NCBI GenBank assembly: GCA_030610725.1
Contig: JAUWRE010000045.1
Span: 1 to 7,731 of the forward strand
Direction: 5' to 3'
Length of the DNA: 7,731 nucleotides
DNA from: Candidatus Aerophobota bacterium
GTDB taxonomy: Bacteria; Aerophobota; Aerophobia; Aerophobales; AE-B3A
In this document: positions 1 through 6,149 of the stretch, piece after piece
Numbering within the stretch: position 1 is the first letter of the stretch
Layout: every line of letters starts with the position of its first letter
Program-made: the position numbers and the translations under genes
The notes under the pieces: generated by a model
Database searches by the model: none
What the model was told of the DNA's origin: nothing
Seen by the model: only the letters and a program-made list of their open reading frames with translations

Positions 1-48
1 GTAGAGGCAGCCAAAAAAGCCGAAGGAAAACCTATTCATTTGATATAA
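1..48 (+). CDS. C-terminal tail of an unidentified upstream protein (partial)
   Basis: An open frame enters from the left edge and ends at TAA 46-48, giving the last 15 residues VEAAKKAEGKPIHLI. The frame is compatible with coding (lysine- and alanine-rich helix, then a short hydrophobic end), but 15 residues are too few to name a family. The stop lies only 4 bases before the tsaD start, so this gene is probably cotranscribed with tsaD and translationally coupled to it. Confidence 0.6.
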   Translation, partial: VEAAKKAEGKPIHLI

Positions 49-52
49 AAAG

Positions 53-1051
53 ATGCTTATTCTTGGAATAGAAACTTCTTGTGATGAGACAGCGGCAGCC
101 ATTATAGAGAATGGTGAAAGGATTCTTTCTAATGTTGTAGCTTCTCAGGTAGAGCTGCATCGAAAATTCTGGGGGATAGTTCCAGAGCTCGCTTCAAGGA
201 AGCATTTGGAGCTCATCATCCCCGTCATAAAAGAGGCCTTAAAAGAGGGTGGGATAGAGTTAAAGAATCTAAATGCCATCGCTGCCACCTACGGGCCAGG
301 GTTATTGGGCTCCCTTCTGGTGGGATTAACTGTAGCTAAGGGGATAGCCTATACTCTCAAGATACCCTTTGTAGGTATCAATCATCTGGAGGCCCACCTC
401 TATGCTAACTTTCTTCAATATCCACAAATTACTCCTCCTCTTGTAGGCTTAATTATTTCTGGCGGTCACACTGAACTTATCTACCTACCTAAAGAAGGAA
501 AATATGAAGTACTGGGAACGACCAGGGACGATGCAGTGGGGGAAGCTTTCGATAAAGTAGCCAGAATCCTTAACTTAGGATATCCAGGGGGACCAGTAAT
601 CGAGGAAATAGCTAAAAAGGGAAATCCTCACTCTATACCCCTGCCTTTAACTCGCTTCAAAGAGGATACCCTGGACTTTAGCTTCAGTGGCATAAAGACA
701 GCTGTATTATATTATGTAAAAAATCTTCAAAAAAGAGCAAAGTCTATTCCTACAGCGGATATTGCTGCCAGTTTTCAGCTAAAGGTAACCCAGATGCTTA
801 CCCAGAACCTTTTTAGAGCAGCTTACCTAAAGAAAGTAAAGCAAATCATCCTCGGAGGAGGTGTCTCCTCTAATCTTTTTCTTCGCTCATTTCTAGAAAA
901 AGAGAAGCCGCAAGGAATTGAACTTTTCTTTCCTTCTTTAGAGCTTTGTACTGATAACGCTGTCATGGTAGCTGCCTGTGCTTATCCTAAAATTAAGAAG
1001 GGTAAAGCCTCACCCCTTTCTCTTGATGCCCAACCCAATCTTAACCTTTGA
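53..1051 (+). CDS. tsaD: tRNA N6-adenosine threonylcarbamoyltransferase TsaD (Kae1/Gcp/YgjD family)
   Basis: Catalytic subunit that transfers threonylcarbamoyl from TC-AMP to A37 of ANN-decoding tRNAs (t6A synthesis, cytoplasm). The 332-residue protein is full length for bacterial TsaD. It opens with the ASKHA-fold motif LGIETSCDET (4-13). Metal ligands are H111 and H115 in NHLEAH and D301 in CTDNA, and these numbers match the E. coli residues I remember. SGGHT (136-140), GEAFDKVAR (163-171), FSFSGIKTA (209-217) and GGGVSSN (268-274) complete the nucleotide- and substrate-binding set. The ATG lies 4 bases after the previous stop and has no clear Shine-Dalgarno sequence, which suggests coupling. 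The partners tsaB, tsaC and tsaE are not in the window. A later ATG would remove the first motif, so this start is secure. Confidence 0.97.
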   Translation: MLILGIETSCDETAAAIIENGERILSNVVASQVELHRKFWGIVPELASRKHLELIIPVIKEALKEGGIELKNLNAIAATYGPGLLGSLLVGLTVAKGIAYTLKIPFVGINHLEAHLYANFLQYPQITPPLVGLIISGGHTELIYLPKEGKYEVLGTTRDDAVGEAFDKVARILNLGYPGGPVIEEIAKKGNPHSIPLPLTRFKEDTLDFSFSGIKTAVLYYVKNLQKRAKSIPTADIAASFQLKVTQMLTQNLFRAAYLKKVKQIILGGGVSSNLFLRSFLEKEKPQGIELFFPSLELCTDNAVMVAACAYPKIKKGKASPLSLDAQPNLNL

Positions 1052-1085
1052 TACTTGCCTATCAGAGCTAATAAGTATCAATTTT
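1048..1085 (+). terminator. Possible intrinsic terminator after tsaD
   Basis: A perfect 9-bp inverted repeat, TTGATACTT (1048-1056) and AAGTATCAA (1073-1081), has a 16-nt loop and is followed by a short T run (1082-1085). Its left arm contains the tsaD stop codon. The stem has only two G/C pairs, so termination would be weak. The stronger hairpin at 1287-1397 could serve as a backup. Confidence 0.4.
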
Positions 1086-1099
1086 AGTCTCCCATTTCC

Positions 1100-1240
1100 T
1101 GTGGATAATGTGGATAATTCTGTTAATAACTATCCTGTAAGGATTAGAGCGTTGTTCTCTTTGTTAGGCTAATAGAAAGGATTTAAGAGATTTTCTGTCG
1201 AAAAAATCGCTTCCCATCAAGTTATCCTGTTTGGGGATAA
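1100..1240. promoter_or_regulatory. DnaA-box cluster (possible origin or DnaA-regulated site)
   Basis: Two perfect copies of TGTGGATAA, the reverse complement of the consensus DnaA box TTATCCACA, lie head to tail with no gap at 1100-1108 and 1109-1117. Related sites follow: TGTTAATAA at 1121-1129 (two mismatches) and TGGGGATAA at 1232-1240 (one mismatch). The last forms an inverted pair with TTATCC at 1222-1227. An A/T-rich stretch runs from about 1238 to 1291. This is the composition expected of a DnaA-binding region. Whether it is oriC cannot be decided here: no dnaA, dnaN or rpmH lies nearby, and the highly expressed - strand genes would face a fork leaving this site. Confidence 0.5.
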
Positions 1241-1286
1241 TTTTTTTGCCTGGATAGAAATATTTAGTACGATTTTAAAAAAGTTA

Positions 1287-1397
1287 AAAAAGGGGACAGG
1301 CTACTTTTTTTCAAAAAATAGAATCTGTTCTTATATCCCTCAAGCTGCTTTTCACCCGAGAATAATCTAGGAGAAAAAAGTAGCCTGTCCCCTTTTT
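1287..1397. repeat. MITE-like palindromic element with 24-bp perfect terminal inverted repeats
   Basis: The left arm (1287-1310) and right arm (1374-1397) are perfect reverse complements over 24 bases. The shared core is GGGGACAGGCTAC, flanked by A and T runs. The 63-bp interior (1311-1373) has no open reading frame. From memory, the core matches a motif found repeatedly around REP-associated (Y1/IS200-like) transposases in environmental genomes; I could not check this. No transposase lies in the window, so any mobility would depend on one elsewhere. As RNA the arms would form a long hairpin ending in a T5 tract (1393-1397), which could also terminate tsaD transcription. Confidence 0.75.
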
Positions 1398-1428
1398 GTG
1401 TTTGGATTTTCCTCTCCCCAACAAAAAA

Positions 1429-1453
1429 CGATTAAATCTCGCGCGATTAAATC
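1429..1453. repeat. Tandem 10-mer CGATTAAATC just upstream of a promoter
   Basis: CGATTAAATC occurs at 1429-1438 and again at 1444-1453, a 15-bp period, with TCGCG between the copies. Each copy is nearly palindromic. The second copy ends 9 bp before the -35 element at 1463, a typical place for an activator or repressor site. No regulator can be named. Confidence 0.4.
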
Positions 1454-1462
1454 CCTTTTTTC

Positions 1463-1491
1463 TTTACAAAAAGCGGAAGATATGCTATTAT
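1463..1491 (+). promoter_or_regulatory. Sigma70-type promoter for the PHP-ctpA-deacetylase operon
   Basis: The -35 TTTACA (1463-1468) is separated by exactly 17 bp from the -10 TATTAT (1486-1491), which is preceded by an extended -10 TG (1483-1484). The spacing and both hexamers are close to consensus. Transcription would begin near 1498, leaving a leader of about 225 nt before the first start codon at 1723. Confidence 0.6.
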
Positions 1492-1527
1492 AAAATACCT
1501 CAGGACAATTTTCTTCTGTCGCTGTAT

Positions 1528-1661
1528 AGAAGCCTTGGATTATTTCTGCTCGGCTTCTCGCTTCGGGAAAAACACAAACTCGTCACTTCGCTCCTCAAAC
1601 AGTGTGTTTTTCTTTTTCCTTCGCTTGAAGCCTCGTTAAAGTAGCTTCTCTAAGGCTCCTT
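1528..1661 (+). other. Structured 5' leader with mutually exclusive stems
   Basis: Three helices compete. AGAAGCC (1528-1534) pairs with GGCTTCT (1552-1558). GGCTTC (1552-1557) can instead pair with GAAGCC (1627-1632), enclosing a perfect 10-bp hairpin GAAAAACACA (1567-1576) / TGTGTTTTTC (1603-1612) that is followed by T5 (1613-1617). GAAGC (1627-1631) can also pair with GCTTC (1644-1648). A terminator-like hairpin inside alternative pairings is the usual architecture of an attenuator. It matches no riboswitch class I know, and it may instead be a dispersed palindromic repeat. The rest of 1052-1722 shows no credible coding sequence. Confidence 0.35.
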
Positions 1662-1722
1662 CAGAAAATGTCCTTCGGCAAGCGTATTTAAATTCCTATG
1701 TTTTAAGAAAAGGGAGATCTAT

Positions 1723-2385
1723 TTGATTGACTTACATACCCATAGTTTCTTAAGTGACGGGCAGCTTTGTCCGGCTGAACTAGTACAAAGGGCAAAGGAC
1801 AAAGGATACAAAGTTTTAGCTATCACTGACCATATTGATTCCTCCAACTTGGACCTGGTAGTCCCCCGTATAGCTAAATTTTGCCAGGAGATTAACGGCC
1901 TGGCCAGGGGAATTAGAGTTATTCCCGGAGCAGAGTTGACTCACCTGCCCCCTGCTTCAATAGAGAAACTGACCAGAAGAGCAAGGGAAAAAGGAGCTAA
2001 GTTAATCCTTGTGCACGGAGAAACTATAATGGAGCCGGTTCCTAAAGGCACCAATAGGGCAGCACTAAATGCCGGGATAGACATTTTGGCTCACCCAGGA
2101 ATAATCTCTGAGGAAGAGGCCCGCCTAGCTAAGCAAAAAGGAATCTATCTGGAAATAAGCAGCCGAAGAGGGCACTCTTTAACTAATGGGTGGGTAGCAA
2201 AATTGGCTAAGCAAACCGGAGCAAAATTGGTTTTAAATACTGACACTCACAGTCCGGAAGATTTAATAACTTTAGAGGAAGCAAGAAAAGTCCTGCAAGG
2301 AGCAGGATTATCTTTTGAAGAAATAGAAGACGTATTAAGGAATTCTGAAGAATTAGCGGAAAGGGTATTTGGTGAAGAAAAATAA
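1723..2385 (+). CDS. PHP-domain metal-dependent phosphoesterase (histidinol-phosphatase-like)
   Basis: A 220-residue protein that is essentially one PHP domain, a family of di- or tri-metal phosphoesterases. Predicted ligands are all present and in order: H5 and H7 in DLHTH, D12, D36-H37 in ITDH, E71 in PGAE, H98 in VHGE, H124 in LAHPG, and D174/H176 in NTDTHS. No second domain (such as DNA polymerase X) is present and there is no signal peptide, so it is probably cytoplasmic. The true substrate is unknown. A role as histidinol-phosphatase is only a family label, and no his genes are nearby. The start is TTG at 1723, supported by AGGGAG (1711-1716) at 6-nt spacing and by the motif beginning at residue 3. 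It is the first gene of the operon and its end overlaps ctpA by 14 bases. Confidence 0.9.
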   Translation: MIDLHTHSFLSDGQLCPAELVQRAKDKGYKVLAITDHIDSSNLDLVVPRIAKFCQEINGLARGIRVIPGAELTHLPPASIEKLTRRAREKGAKLILVHGETIMEPVPKGTNRAALNAGIDILAHPGIISEEEARLAKQKGIYLEISSRRGHSLTNGWVAKLAKQTGAKLVLNTDTHSPEDLITLEEARKVLQGAGLSFEEIEDVLRNSEELAERVFGEEK

Positions 2386-3751
2386 AAATTTTTTAATTGT
2401 TATAGTTATTTTCAGTTTAGCCATAGGAGGATTCTTTTTTGCAAAGGTTCAAGCAGGAAGTAATCTTTCCTCAGAATTAAAACCTTTGTTTGATACTTAT
2501 CAGGAAATCCAATCTTGGTATATAGAGAAAATTAAACCATCCAGACTGATAGAAGGAGCTATTAAGGGAATGATTGAATCCCTGGAAGATCCTTATTCAC
2601 ACTGGATGGATGCACAGTCTTACAAAGAGATGGAACAGGAGAGAGAAGGCCAGTTCGGAGGATTAGGAATTGAGATCACTCTCAAAGATGAAATTCTTAC
2701 CATAGTTTCTCCTCTGGAAGGAACTCCAGCTAGTGAGGCCGGGCTCCAGCCCTGGGATAAAATTATAGAGATAAATGGGGAGTCAACCCAGGGAATTACT
2801 TCAACAGAAGCTATGCAGAAGCTGCGGGGCGAACCGGGAACCGTGGTAACACTGACTATTCAGAGAGAAGAAGAGAAAGATCCTCTTCTTTTTACTATTA
2901 CCAGAGGTATTATCGAATTTCCCAATGTTAAAGAGGAGCTTTTAGATGAGAACATTGGCTATATTAGGATTGTTGGCTTTACTAACGAGAATACAGCTAA
3001 AGATTTAAGGGCTGCTCTGGCTGAACTTAAAGATAGGGAGGCAGTGGCACTTATTCTTGACTTAAGATATAATCCGGGCGGGCTTCTTACCCAGGCCATA
3101 GAGGTAGCTGATGAGTTTCTTTCTCCCAATGAATTTCTTCCCGAAGTAATTATTGTTTCTACCAAAGGACGAGACTTTCCTCAAAATCCTCAAAATCGAG
3201 TTTATTACGCCGATGAACAAGGGGAATGGCTGGAGCTACCTTTAGTTATTTTAATCAACGAGGGAAGTGCCAGTGCTTCAGAGATTGTAGCCGCAGCAAT
3301 TAAAGATAATAATCGAGGAACCTTGATAGGAAGTAAAAGTTTTGGTAAAGGAACAGTGCAATCAGTAAGACCTTTGGAAAATTATGGAGCCATAGCTTTA
3401 ACTACAGCTAAATATCTTACTCCATCAGGAGTGTGCATAGAAGGAGAGGGAATCGAACCTTGTATAAAGGTGAAAGCCTTTAAACTCACTGAAGAAGAGG
3501 AAGAAGTTTTGGCTAAATTAGAAAAGTCTGAGCTGATAGATGAATTTCTCACTCAATATCCCCAGTGGGAAGCTGTAGATTTGGCTTCTTTAATCAGTGG
3601 ACTGGAGAAAGAAGAGGTTAAGGTGAATGAGGACCTTTTAAGAAGATATCTCCGATGGGAAGATGATATCAAGGAAAATGATATTCTTAATGACCTGCAG
3701 CTTCTTAAAGCTATAGAAATAATAGGTGAATCAATGAACTACGAACTATGA
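2372..3751 (+). CDS. ctpA: C-terminal processing peptidase, S41 family (CtpA/Prc-like)
   Basis: A serine protease that trims or degrades envelope proteins from their C-termini. Residue numbers here count from an alternative TTG at 2369; subtract one for GTG 2372. There is an N-terminal signal or anchor segment (about 8-25, ending near VQAG), then a helical region. A PDZ domain follows at about 95-170, with GGLGIEI and GTPASEAGLQPWDKIIEING. The S41 domain contains GYIRIVGFTNENT (197-209) and LDLRYNPGGLL (230-240). The catalytic pair is S302 in GSASASE and K327 in FGKGTVQ, 25 residues apart as in E. coli Prc (from memory). GTG 2372 is preferred because GGAAAGGG (2358-2365) is spaced 6 nt from it and only 3 nt from TTG 2369. 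The acidic C-terminal tail (about 375-460) is family-variable. Its last residues, NYEL, are encoded by a 7-bp tandem array. Confidence 0.95.
   Translation: MKKNKNFLIVIVIFSLAIGGFFFAKVQAGSNLSSELKPLFDTYQEIQSWYIEKIKPSRLIEGAIKGMIESLEDPYSHWMDAQSYKEMEQEREGQFGGLGIEITLKDEILTIVSPLEGTPASEAGLQPWDKIIEINGESTQGITSTEAMQKLRGEPGTVVTLTIQREEEKDPLLFTITRGIIEFPNVKEELLDENIGYIRIVGFTNENTAKDLRAALAELKDREAVALILDLRYNPGGLLTQAIEVADEFLSPNEFLPEVIIVSTKGRDFPQNPQNRVYYADEQGEWLELPLVILINEGSASASEIVAAAIKDNNRGTLIGSKSFGKGTVQSVRPLENYGAIALTTAKYLTPSGVCIEGEGIEPCIKVKAFKLTEEEEEVLAKLEKSELIDEFLTQYPQWEAVDLASLISGLEKEEVKVNEDLLRRYLRWEDDIKENDILNDLQLLKAIEIIGESMNYEL
3724..3729 (+). promoter_or_regulatory. Shine-Dalgarno-like AGGTGA displaced from the deacetylase start
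   Basis: AGGTGA (3724-3729) is the only good ribosome-binding match before the deacetylase. It lies 4 nt before an ATG at 3734, which is in the ctpA frame and soon meets a stop. It is 18 nt before the real start at 3748. The 14 bases between the two ATGs are exactly two units of the tandem array, as though unit expansion had pushed the start away from its site. Confidence 0.4.
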
Positions 3752-3770
3752 ACTACAAACTACGAACTCT
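3736..3770 (+). repeat. Heptanucleotide tandem array, consensus GAACTAC, 5 copies
   Basis: Successive units are GAACTAC, GAACTAT, GAACTAC, AAACTAC and GAACTCT (3736-3742, 3743-3749, 3750-3756, 3757-3763, 3764-3770). The array spans the ctpA/deacetylase junction. It supplies the ctpA stop TGA (3749-3751) and the deacetylase ATG (3748-3750) from the variant unit ending in TAT. It encodes NYEL in one frame and NYKLRT in the other. Confidence 0.8.
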
Positions 3771-4827
3771 ATTAATAGGAATAGTTATAGGAGTTGCTCT
3801 TTGCCTTGGAGGGATAGGGGGTTTCCTTTACTGGAAAATCTCAATTTATGAGAAAGAATTTTCCCGAATAGATACGAAAGTAGAAGAAGCTATCAAGAGA
3901 CTGGATTTGCCTCTTGTAGAAAAAAAGATAAAAAAAATGGGATTCCTGCCAGTCTACTTTAGCGCAGAAGAAACCCTCGGTATTCCCTTTGATTATTCTT
4001 TGGATAAACTTATTTTCCAGCTCGAGCAGGAATTTTCTTTAAAGCCGATAAAAATCTATCAGATAAAAGAAGAGAACCTGAAAGATAGCTATCAGATTCT
4101 GGTTAATCTCGGCTCCGAGGAAAGGATTACCCATACTCTGAAGTTCGTTCTGGAAAAGGTCAAAATTGCTCTTATTATTGATGATTTTGGATACTCAAGT
4201 GGTAGAACAGTGGATATTTTTCTAAAAGAACTGGATATTCCTCTTGCTGTCTCTATTATTCCGGGAACTAAATATGCTAAGTTCATAGCCCAAGAAGCCC
4301 ACAAAAGCGGGAAAGAAGTAATGGTGCATCTTCCTATGGAAGCACAACGTGAAGAGTTAAACCGTGGCTATAAGTGGATAATTCTTGATAAAATGGGAGA
4401 AAAAGAAATTAAATTAGCTACAGAGGAGGCCATAAAAGATGTTCCCTATGCAGTAGGTCTTAATAATCACCAAGGTTCTGTTGTGACTAGTAAAGAAAGA
4501 CCAATGAAGGCTTTACTTGAGGTAGTGAAAAAAGAAGGGCTATTTTTCATTGATAGTAAAACAACTTCGGGCTCTATAGCCTTTTCCCTAGCCCAAGAGA
4601 TGGGAATAAAATCTACCTCTAGAGAGGCCGAATTCCTGGATAATGAAAAAAAGCTCGATTATATTACAAAACAATTCCAAAAACTTATTTCTCTGGCTAA
4701 GGTGAGGGGTAAGGCGGTGGGAATTGGACATGCCAACATTACTACGGCTCAGGCTATAAAGGAGATACTTACTAATCTGGAGAGAAGAAAAATAGAGTTA
4801 GTATATGTATCAGAGATAGTGGAGTAA
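3748..4827 (+). CDS. Divergent polysaccharide deacetylase family protein (YibQ-like), membrane-anchored
   Basis: A 359-residue protein with an N-terminal membrane segment (about 7-28) and a short charged linker, followed by a divergent polysaccharide deacetylase domain (Pfam Polysacc_deac_2 type) from about 138 to the end. Family hallmarks in order are IALIIDDFGYS (140-150), AVSIIPGTKY (167-176), HLPMEAQ (194-200), GLNNHQGS (237-244), FFIDSKTT (266-273), SREAEFLDN (291-299) and GIGH (325-328). Activity of this branch is poorly established, and it should not be assumed to act on chitin or peptidoglycan. Family members often sit beside ctpA/envC genes, which suits a role in envelope maintenance on the outer face of the membrane. 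The start overlaps the ctpA stop as ATGA, indicating translational coupling. It is the last gene of the operon. Confidence 0.92.
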   Translation: MNYKLRTLLIGIVIGVALCLGGIGGFLYWKISIYEKEFSRIDTKVEEAIKRLDLPLVEKKIKKMGFLPVYFSAEETLGIPFDYSLDKLIFQLEQEFSLKPIKIYQIKEENLKDSYQILVNLGSEERITHTLKFVLEKVKIALIIDDFGYSSGRTVDIFLKELDIPLAVSIIPGTKYAKFIAQEAHKSGKEVMVHLPMEAQREELNRGYKWIILDKMGEKEIKLATEEAIKDVPYAVGLNNHQGSVVTSKERPMKALLEVVKKEGLFFIDSKTTSGSIAFSLAQEMGIKSTSREAEFLDNEKKLDYITKQFQKLISLAKVRGKAVGIGHANITTAQAIKEILTNLERRKIELVYVSEIVE

Positions 4828-4830
4828 TAT

Positions 4831-4854
4831 TCGTTGCTCGTTGCTCGTTGCTCG
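4831..4854. repeat. Heptanucleotide tandem array TCGTTGC, 3 perfect copies plus 3 bases
   Basis: Three identical TCGTTGC units (4831-4837, 4838-4844, 4845-4851) are followed by TCG. The array begins 3 bases after the deacetylase stop. Read on the - strand and re-phased, the unit is ACGAGCA, close to the ACTAGCA units at 4957-4984. The two arrays are therefore opposite-strand relatives flanking the same gap. Confidence 0.85.
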
Positions 4855-4880
4855 AAAAAAAGGTGTATAGGTTGAGTTCT

Positions 4881-4900
4881 ACATCTTCGATGTTCCGAAG
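4881..4900. other. Small overlapping hairpins in the convergent gap
   Basis: ACATC-TTC-GATGT (4881-4893) and CTTCG/CGAAG (4885-4889 with 4896-4900) are alternative short stems. Neither is followed by a good T run on either strand, so terminator function for the converging operons is only a possibility. The rest of 4855-4956 shows nothing recognisable. Confidence 0.25.
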
Positions 4901-4956
4901 TTGCGAATTGTATTCTTTTAATAGCATTATGTTATGTTCTTAAATTCTTTTTGCAA

Positions 4957-4984
4957 GCGACTAGCAACAAGCAACTAGCGACTA
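4957..4984. repeat. Heptanucleotide tandem array, consensus GCRACTA, 4 copies
   Basis: Units are GCGACTA, GCAACAA, GCAACTA and GCGACTA (4957-4963, 4964-4970, 4971-4977, 4978-4984). The array ends 3 bases from the rplK stop codon. With the array at 4831-4854 it forms an imperfect inverted repeat (1-2 mismatches per unit) about 100 bp apart, so the arms could pair in RNA or single-stranded DNA. Confidence 0.8.
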
Positions 4985-4987
4985 TTT

Positions 4988-5416
4988 TTATTCTTTTATC
5001 TCCAGACCCATATTTCTGGCCGTTCCCTCAATGATTTTCGCTCCTGCTTCAATATCATAAGCATTCAAGTCCGCCAATTTAATCTGAGCTATTTTCCTCA
5101 AGTCTTCTCTTCCTACGCTACCTACTTTTGTCTTATTGGGTTCCCCCGAACCCTTTTCAATCCCAGCTGCTTTCTTAAGTAAGGATGCAGCCGGAGGACT
5201 CTTTAATTCAAAAGTAAAAGACCTATTCCTATAAACAGTTATAAGCACCGGTATCAAAACATCTCCCTGATTCTTAGTCTTATCATTAAAAGCTTTGCAA
5301 AAGTCCATTATACTAACTCCATGCTGGCCTAGCGTAGGCCCTACCGGAGGAGCAGGATTAGCTTTACCTGCTTGAATTTGTAATTTGATACGAGCCATTA
5401 TGGGCTTTTCAGGCAT
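4988..5416 (-). CDS. rplK: 50S ribosomal protein L11
   Basis: L11 of the GTPase-associated centre, binding the thiostrepton region of 23S rRNA and contacting elongation factors. At 142 residues it has the typical length. The N-terminal domain carries [20 protein letters not shown] (11-30) followed by QHGV. The C-terminal rRNA-binding domain has PNKTKVGS (93-100), [11 protein letters not shown] (111-121) and [11 protein letters not shown] (128-138). The ATG at 5416-5414 shares one base with the nusG stop (TGATG) and has GGAG 8 nt upstream, so it is preferred over the internal ATG at 5398, which gives the more canonical-looking MARIKLQ but lacks a ribosome-binding site. Normally rplA follows at once; here the next sequence is repeat-bearing and non-coding. 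Confidence 0.97.
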   Translation of the reverse strand: MPEKPIMARIKLQIQAGKANPAPPVGPTLGQHGVSIMDFCKAFNDKTKNQGDVLIPVLITVYRNRSFTFELKSPPAASLLKKAAGIEKGSGEPNKTKVGSVGREDLRKIAQIKLADLNAYDIEAGAKIIEGTARNMGLEIKE

Positions 5417-5946
5417 CAGAGTCTCTCCACATTGACATATTCCAATTCTACCGGCGTCTCTCTCCCAAATATAGAAACTAGAACCTTTAGTCTCTGTTGG
5501 TGCGAGTTCACCTCCAATATCTCTCCTTGAAAGTTACTAAAAGGTCCTTTAACAATACGAACTGTTTCTCCTGGGTCGAAAACAATGCCAGGCTTTGGCT
5601 GTTTCTCTAGTAAACCCATCCTATCTTCAATGTTCTTCACCTCTTTCTCCTCTAAAGGAACGGGCTGGTCGTTAGGACCAACAAAACCGCTAACACCAGG
5701 AGTATTACTAACAACAAACTTAGTCTCATCTGTTAGCTCTGCTTCGATCAACATATACCCAGGAAAAAATTTTCTACTGTAAATCCTCCTCTTTCCATCT
5801 TTGACTTCCGCTATTTTCTCTTTGGGAATCAACATTTGAGAAATCTTATCCTTCATCCCGAAGGATTCAATCCGCTGTTTGAGGTTAGCCTTCACTTTAT
5901 CTTCTTGGCCTGCATATGTGTGCAAAGCATACCATTTTTTATTCAT
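5416..5946 (-). CDS. nusG: Transcription termination/antitermination factor NusG
   Basis: Spt5-family factor that binds the RNA polymerase clamp, suppresses or promotes pausing, and couples polymerase to Rho or the ribosome. The 176-residue protein has the compact two-domain form. The NGN domain (about 3-115) includes [12 protein letters not shown] (4-15) and FFPGYMLIE (60-68). The KOW domain (about 124-176) includes [20 protein letters not shown] (124-143) and ends VNVERL. It starts 4 bases after secE, with AGGG inside the end of secE spaced 7 nt from the ATG, so translation is coupled. Its order between secE and rplK is the usual one. Confidence 0.97.
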   Translation of the reverse strand: MNKKWYALHTYAGQEDKVKANLKQRIESFGMKDKISQMLIPKEKIAEVKDGKRRIYSRKFFPGYMLIEAELTDETKFVVSNTPGVSGFVGPNDQPVPLEEKEVKNIEDRMGLLEKQPKPGIVFDPGETVRIVKGPFSNFQGEILEVNSHQQRLKVLVSIFGRETPVELEYVNVERL

Positions 5947-5950
5947 AGTA

Positions 5951-6136
5951 TCACCCTAGAAAAAACTTTAGAATCTGGAAAAACATAAAGTCTATTCCAC
6001 CAATAAATATACCGAAAATAACAATAGTAACCAGGACTACCAAAGTAGATCTTATGATTCGAGACCGATTGGGCCAGGTTACCTTCTTCATCTCCGCCTT
6101 AACTGCCTGAAGAAAGGTACTTATCTTATTTGCCAT
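5951..6136 (-). CDS. secE: Preprotein translocase subunit SecE
   Basis: Small essential clamp subunit of SecYEG in the cytoplasmic membrane. The 61-residue form with a single membrane span is the common non-enterobacterial type. An amphipathic N-terminal helix (about 4-19) leads to the family signature VTWPNRS (19-25), followed by the transmembrane helix (about 31-56). GGA (part of TAGGAAA) lies close before the ATG, at shorter than ideal spacing. A 7-bp tandem array occupies the leader 14 to 46 bases upstream of the start. Placement between tRNA-Trp and nusG is standard. Confidence 0.95.
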   Translation of the reverse strand: MANKISTFLQAVKAEMKKVTWPNRSRIIRSTLVVLVTIVIFGIFIGGIDFMFFQILKFFLG

Positions 6137-6149
6137 TTTCCTATCACTC

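Noticed and set aside
978..1172. 64-codon + strand frame overlapping the tsaD 3' end
   Set aside because: Out-of-frame shadow of tsaD that continues through the DnaA-box cluster; no ribosome-binding site or recognisable motif.
1396..1644. 82-codon + strand open frame in the non-coding region
   Set aside because: It starts inside the right arm of the inverted repeat, runs through the promoter and hairpins, has no ribosome-binding site and resembles no family. Its composition simply reflects the T-rich DNA.
2369..2371. TTG 2369 as the ctpA start
   Set aside because: Only 3 nt from the ribosome-binding site; GTG 2372 directly after it has better spacing. The difference is one residue and cannot be settled from sequence alone.
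2959..3165. - strand frame inside ctpA
   Set aside because: Lies entirely opposite the conserved S41 core of ctpA and has no independent support.
4092..4304. - strand frame inside the deacetylase gene
   Set aside because: Antisense shadow of the conserved deacetylase domain.
5585..5782. + strand frame inside nusG
   Set aside because: Antisense shadow of nusG; no ribosome-binding site.
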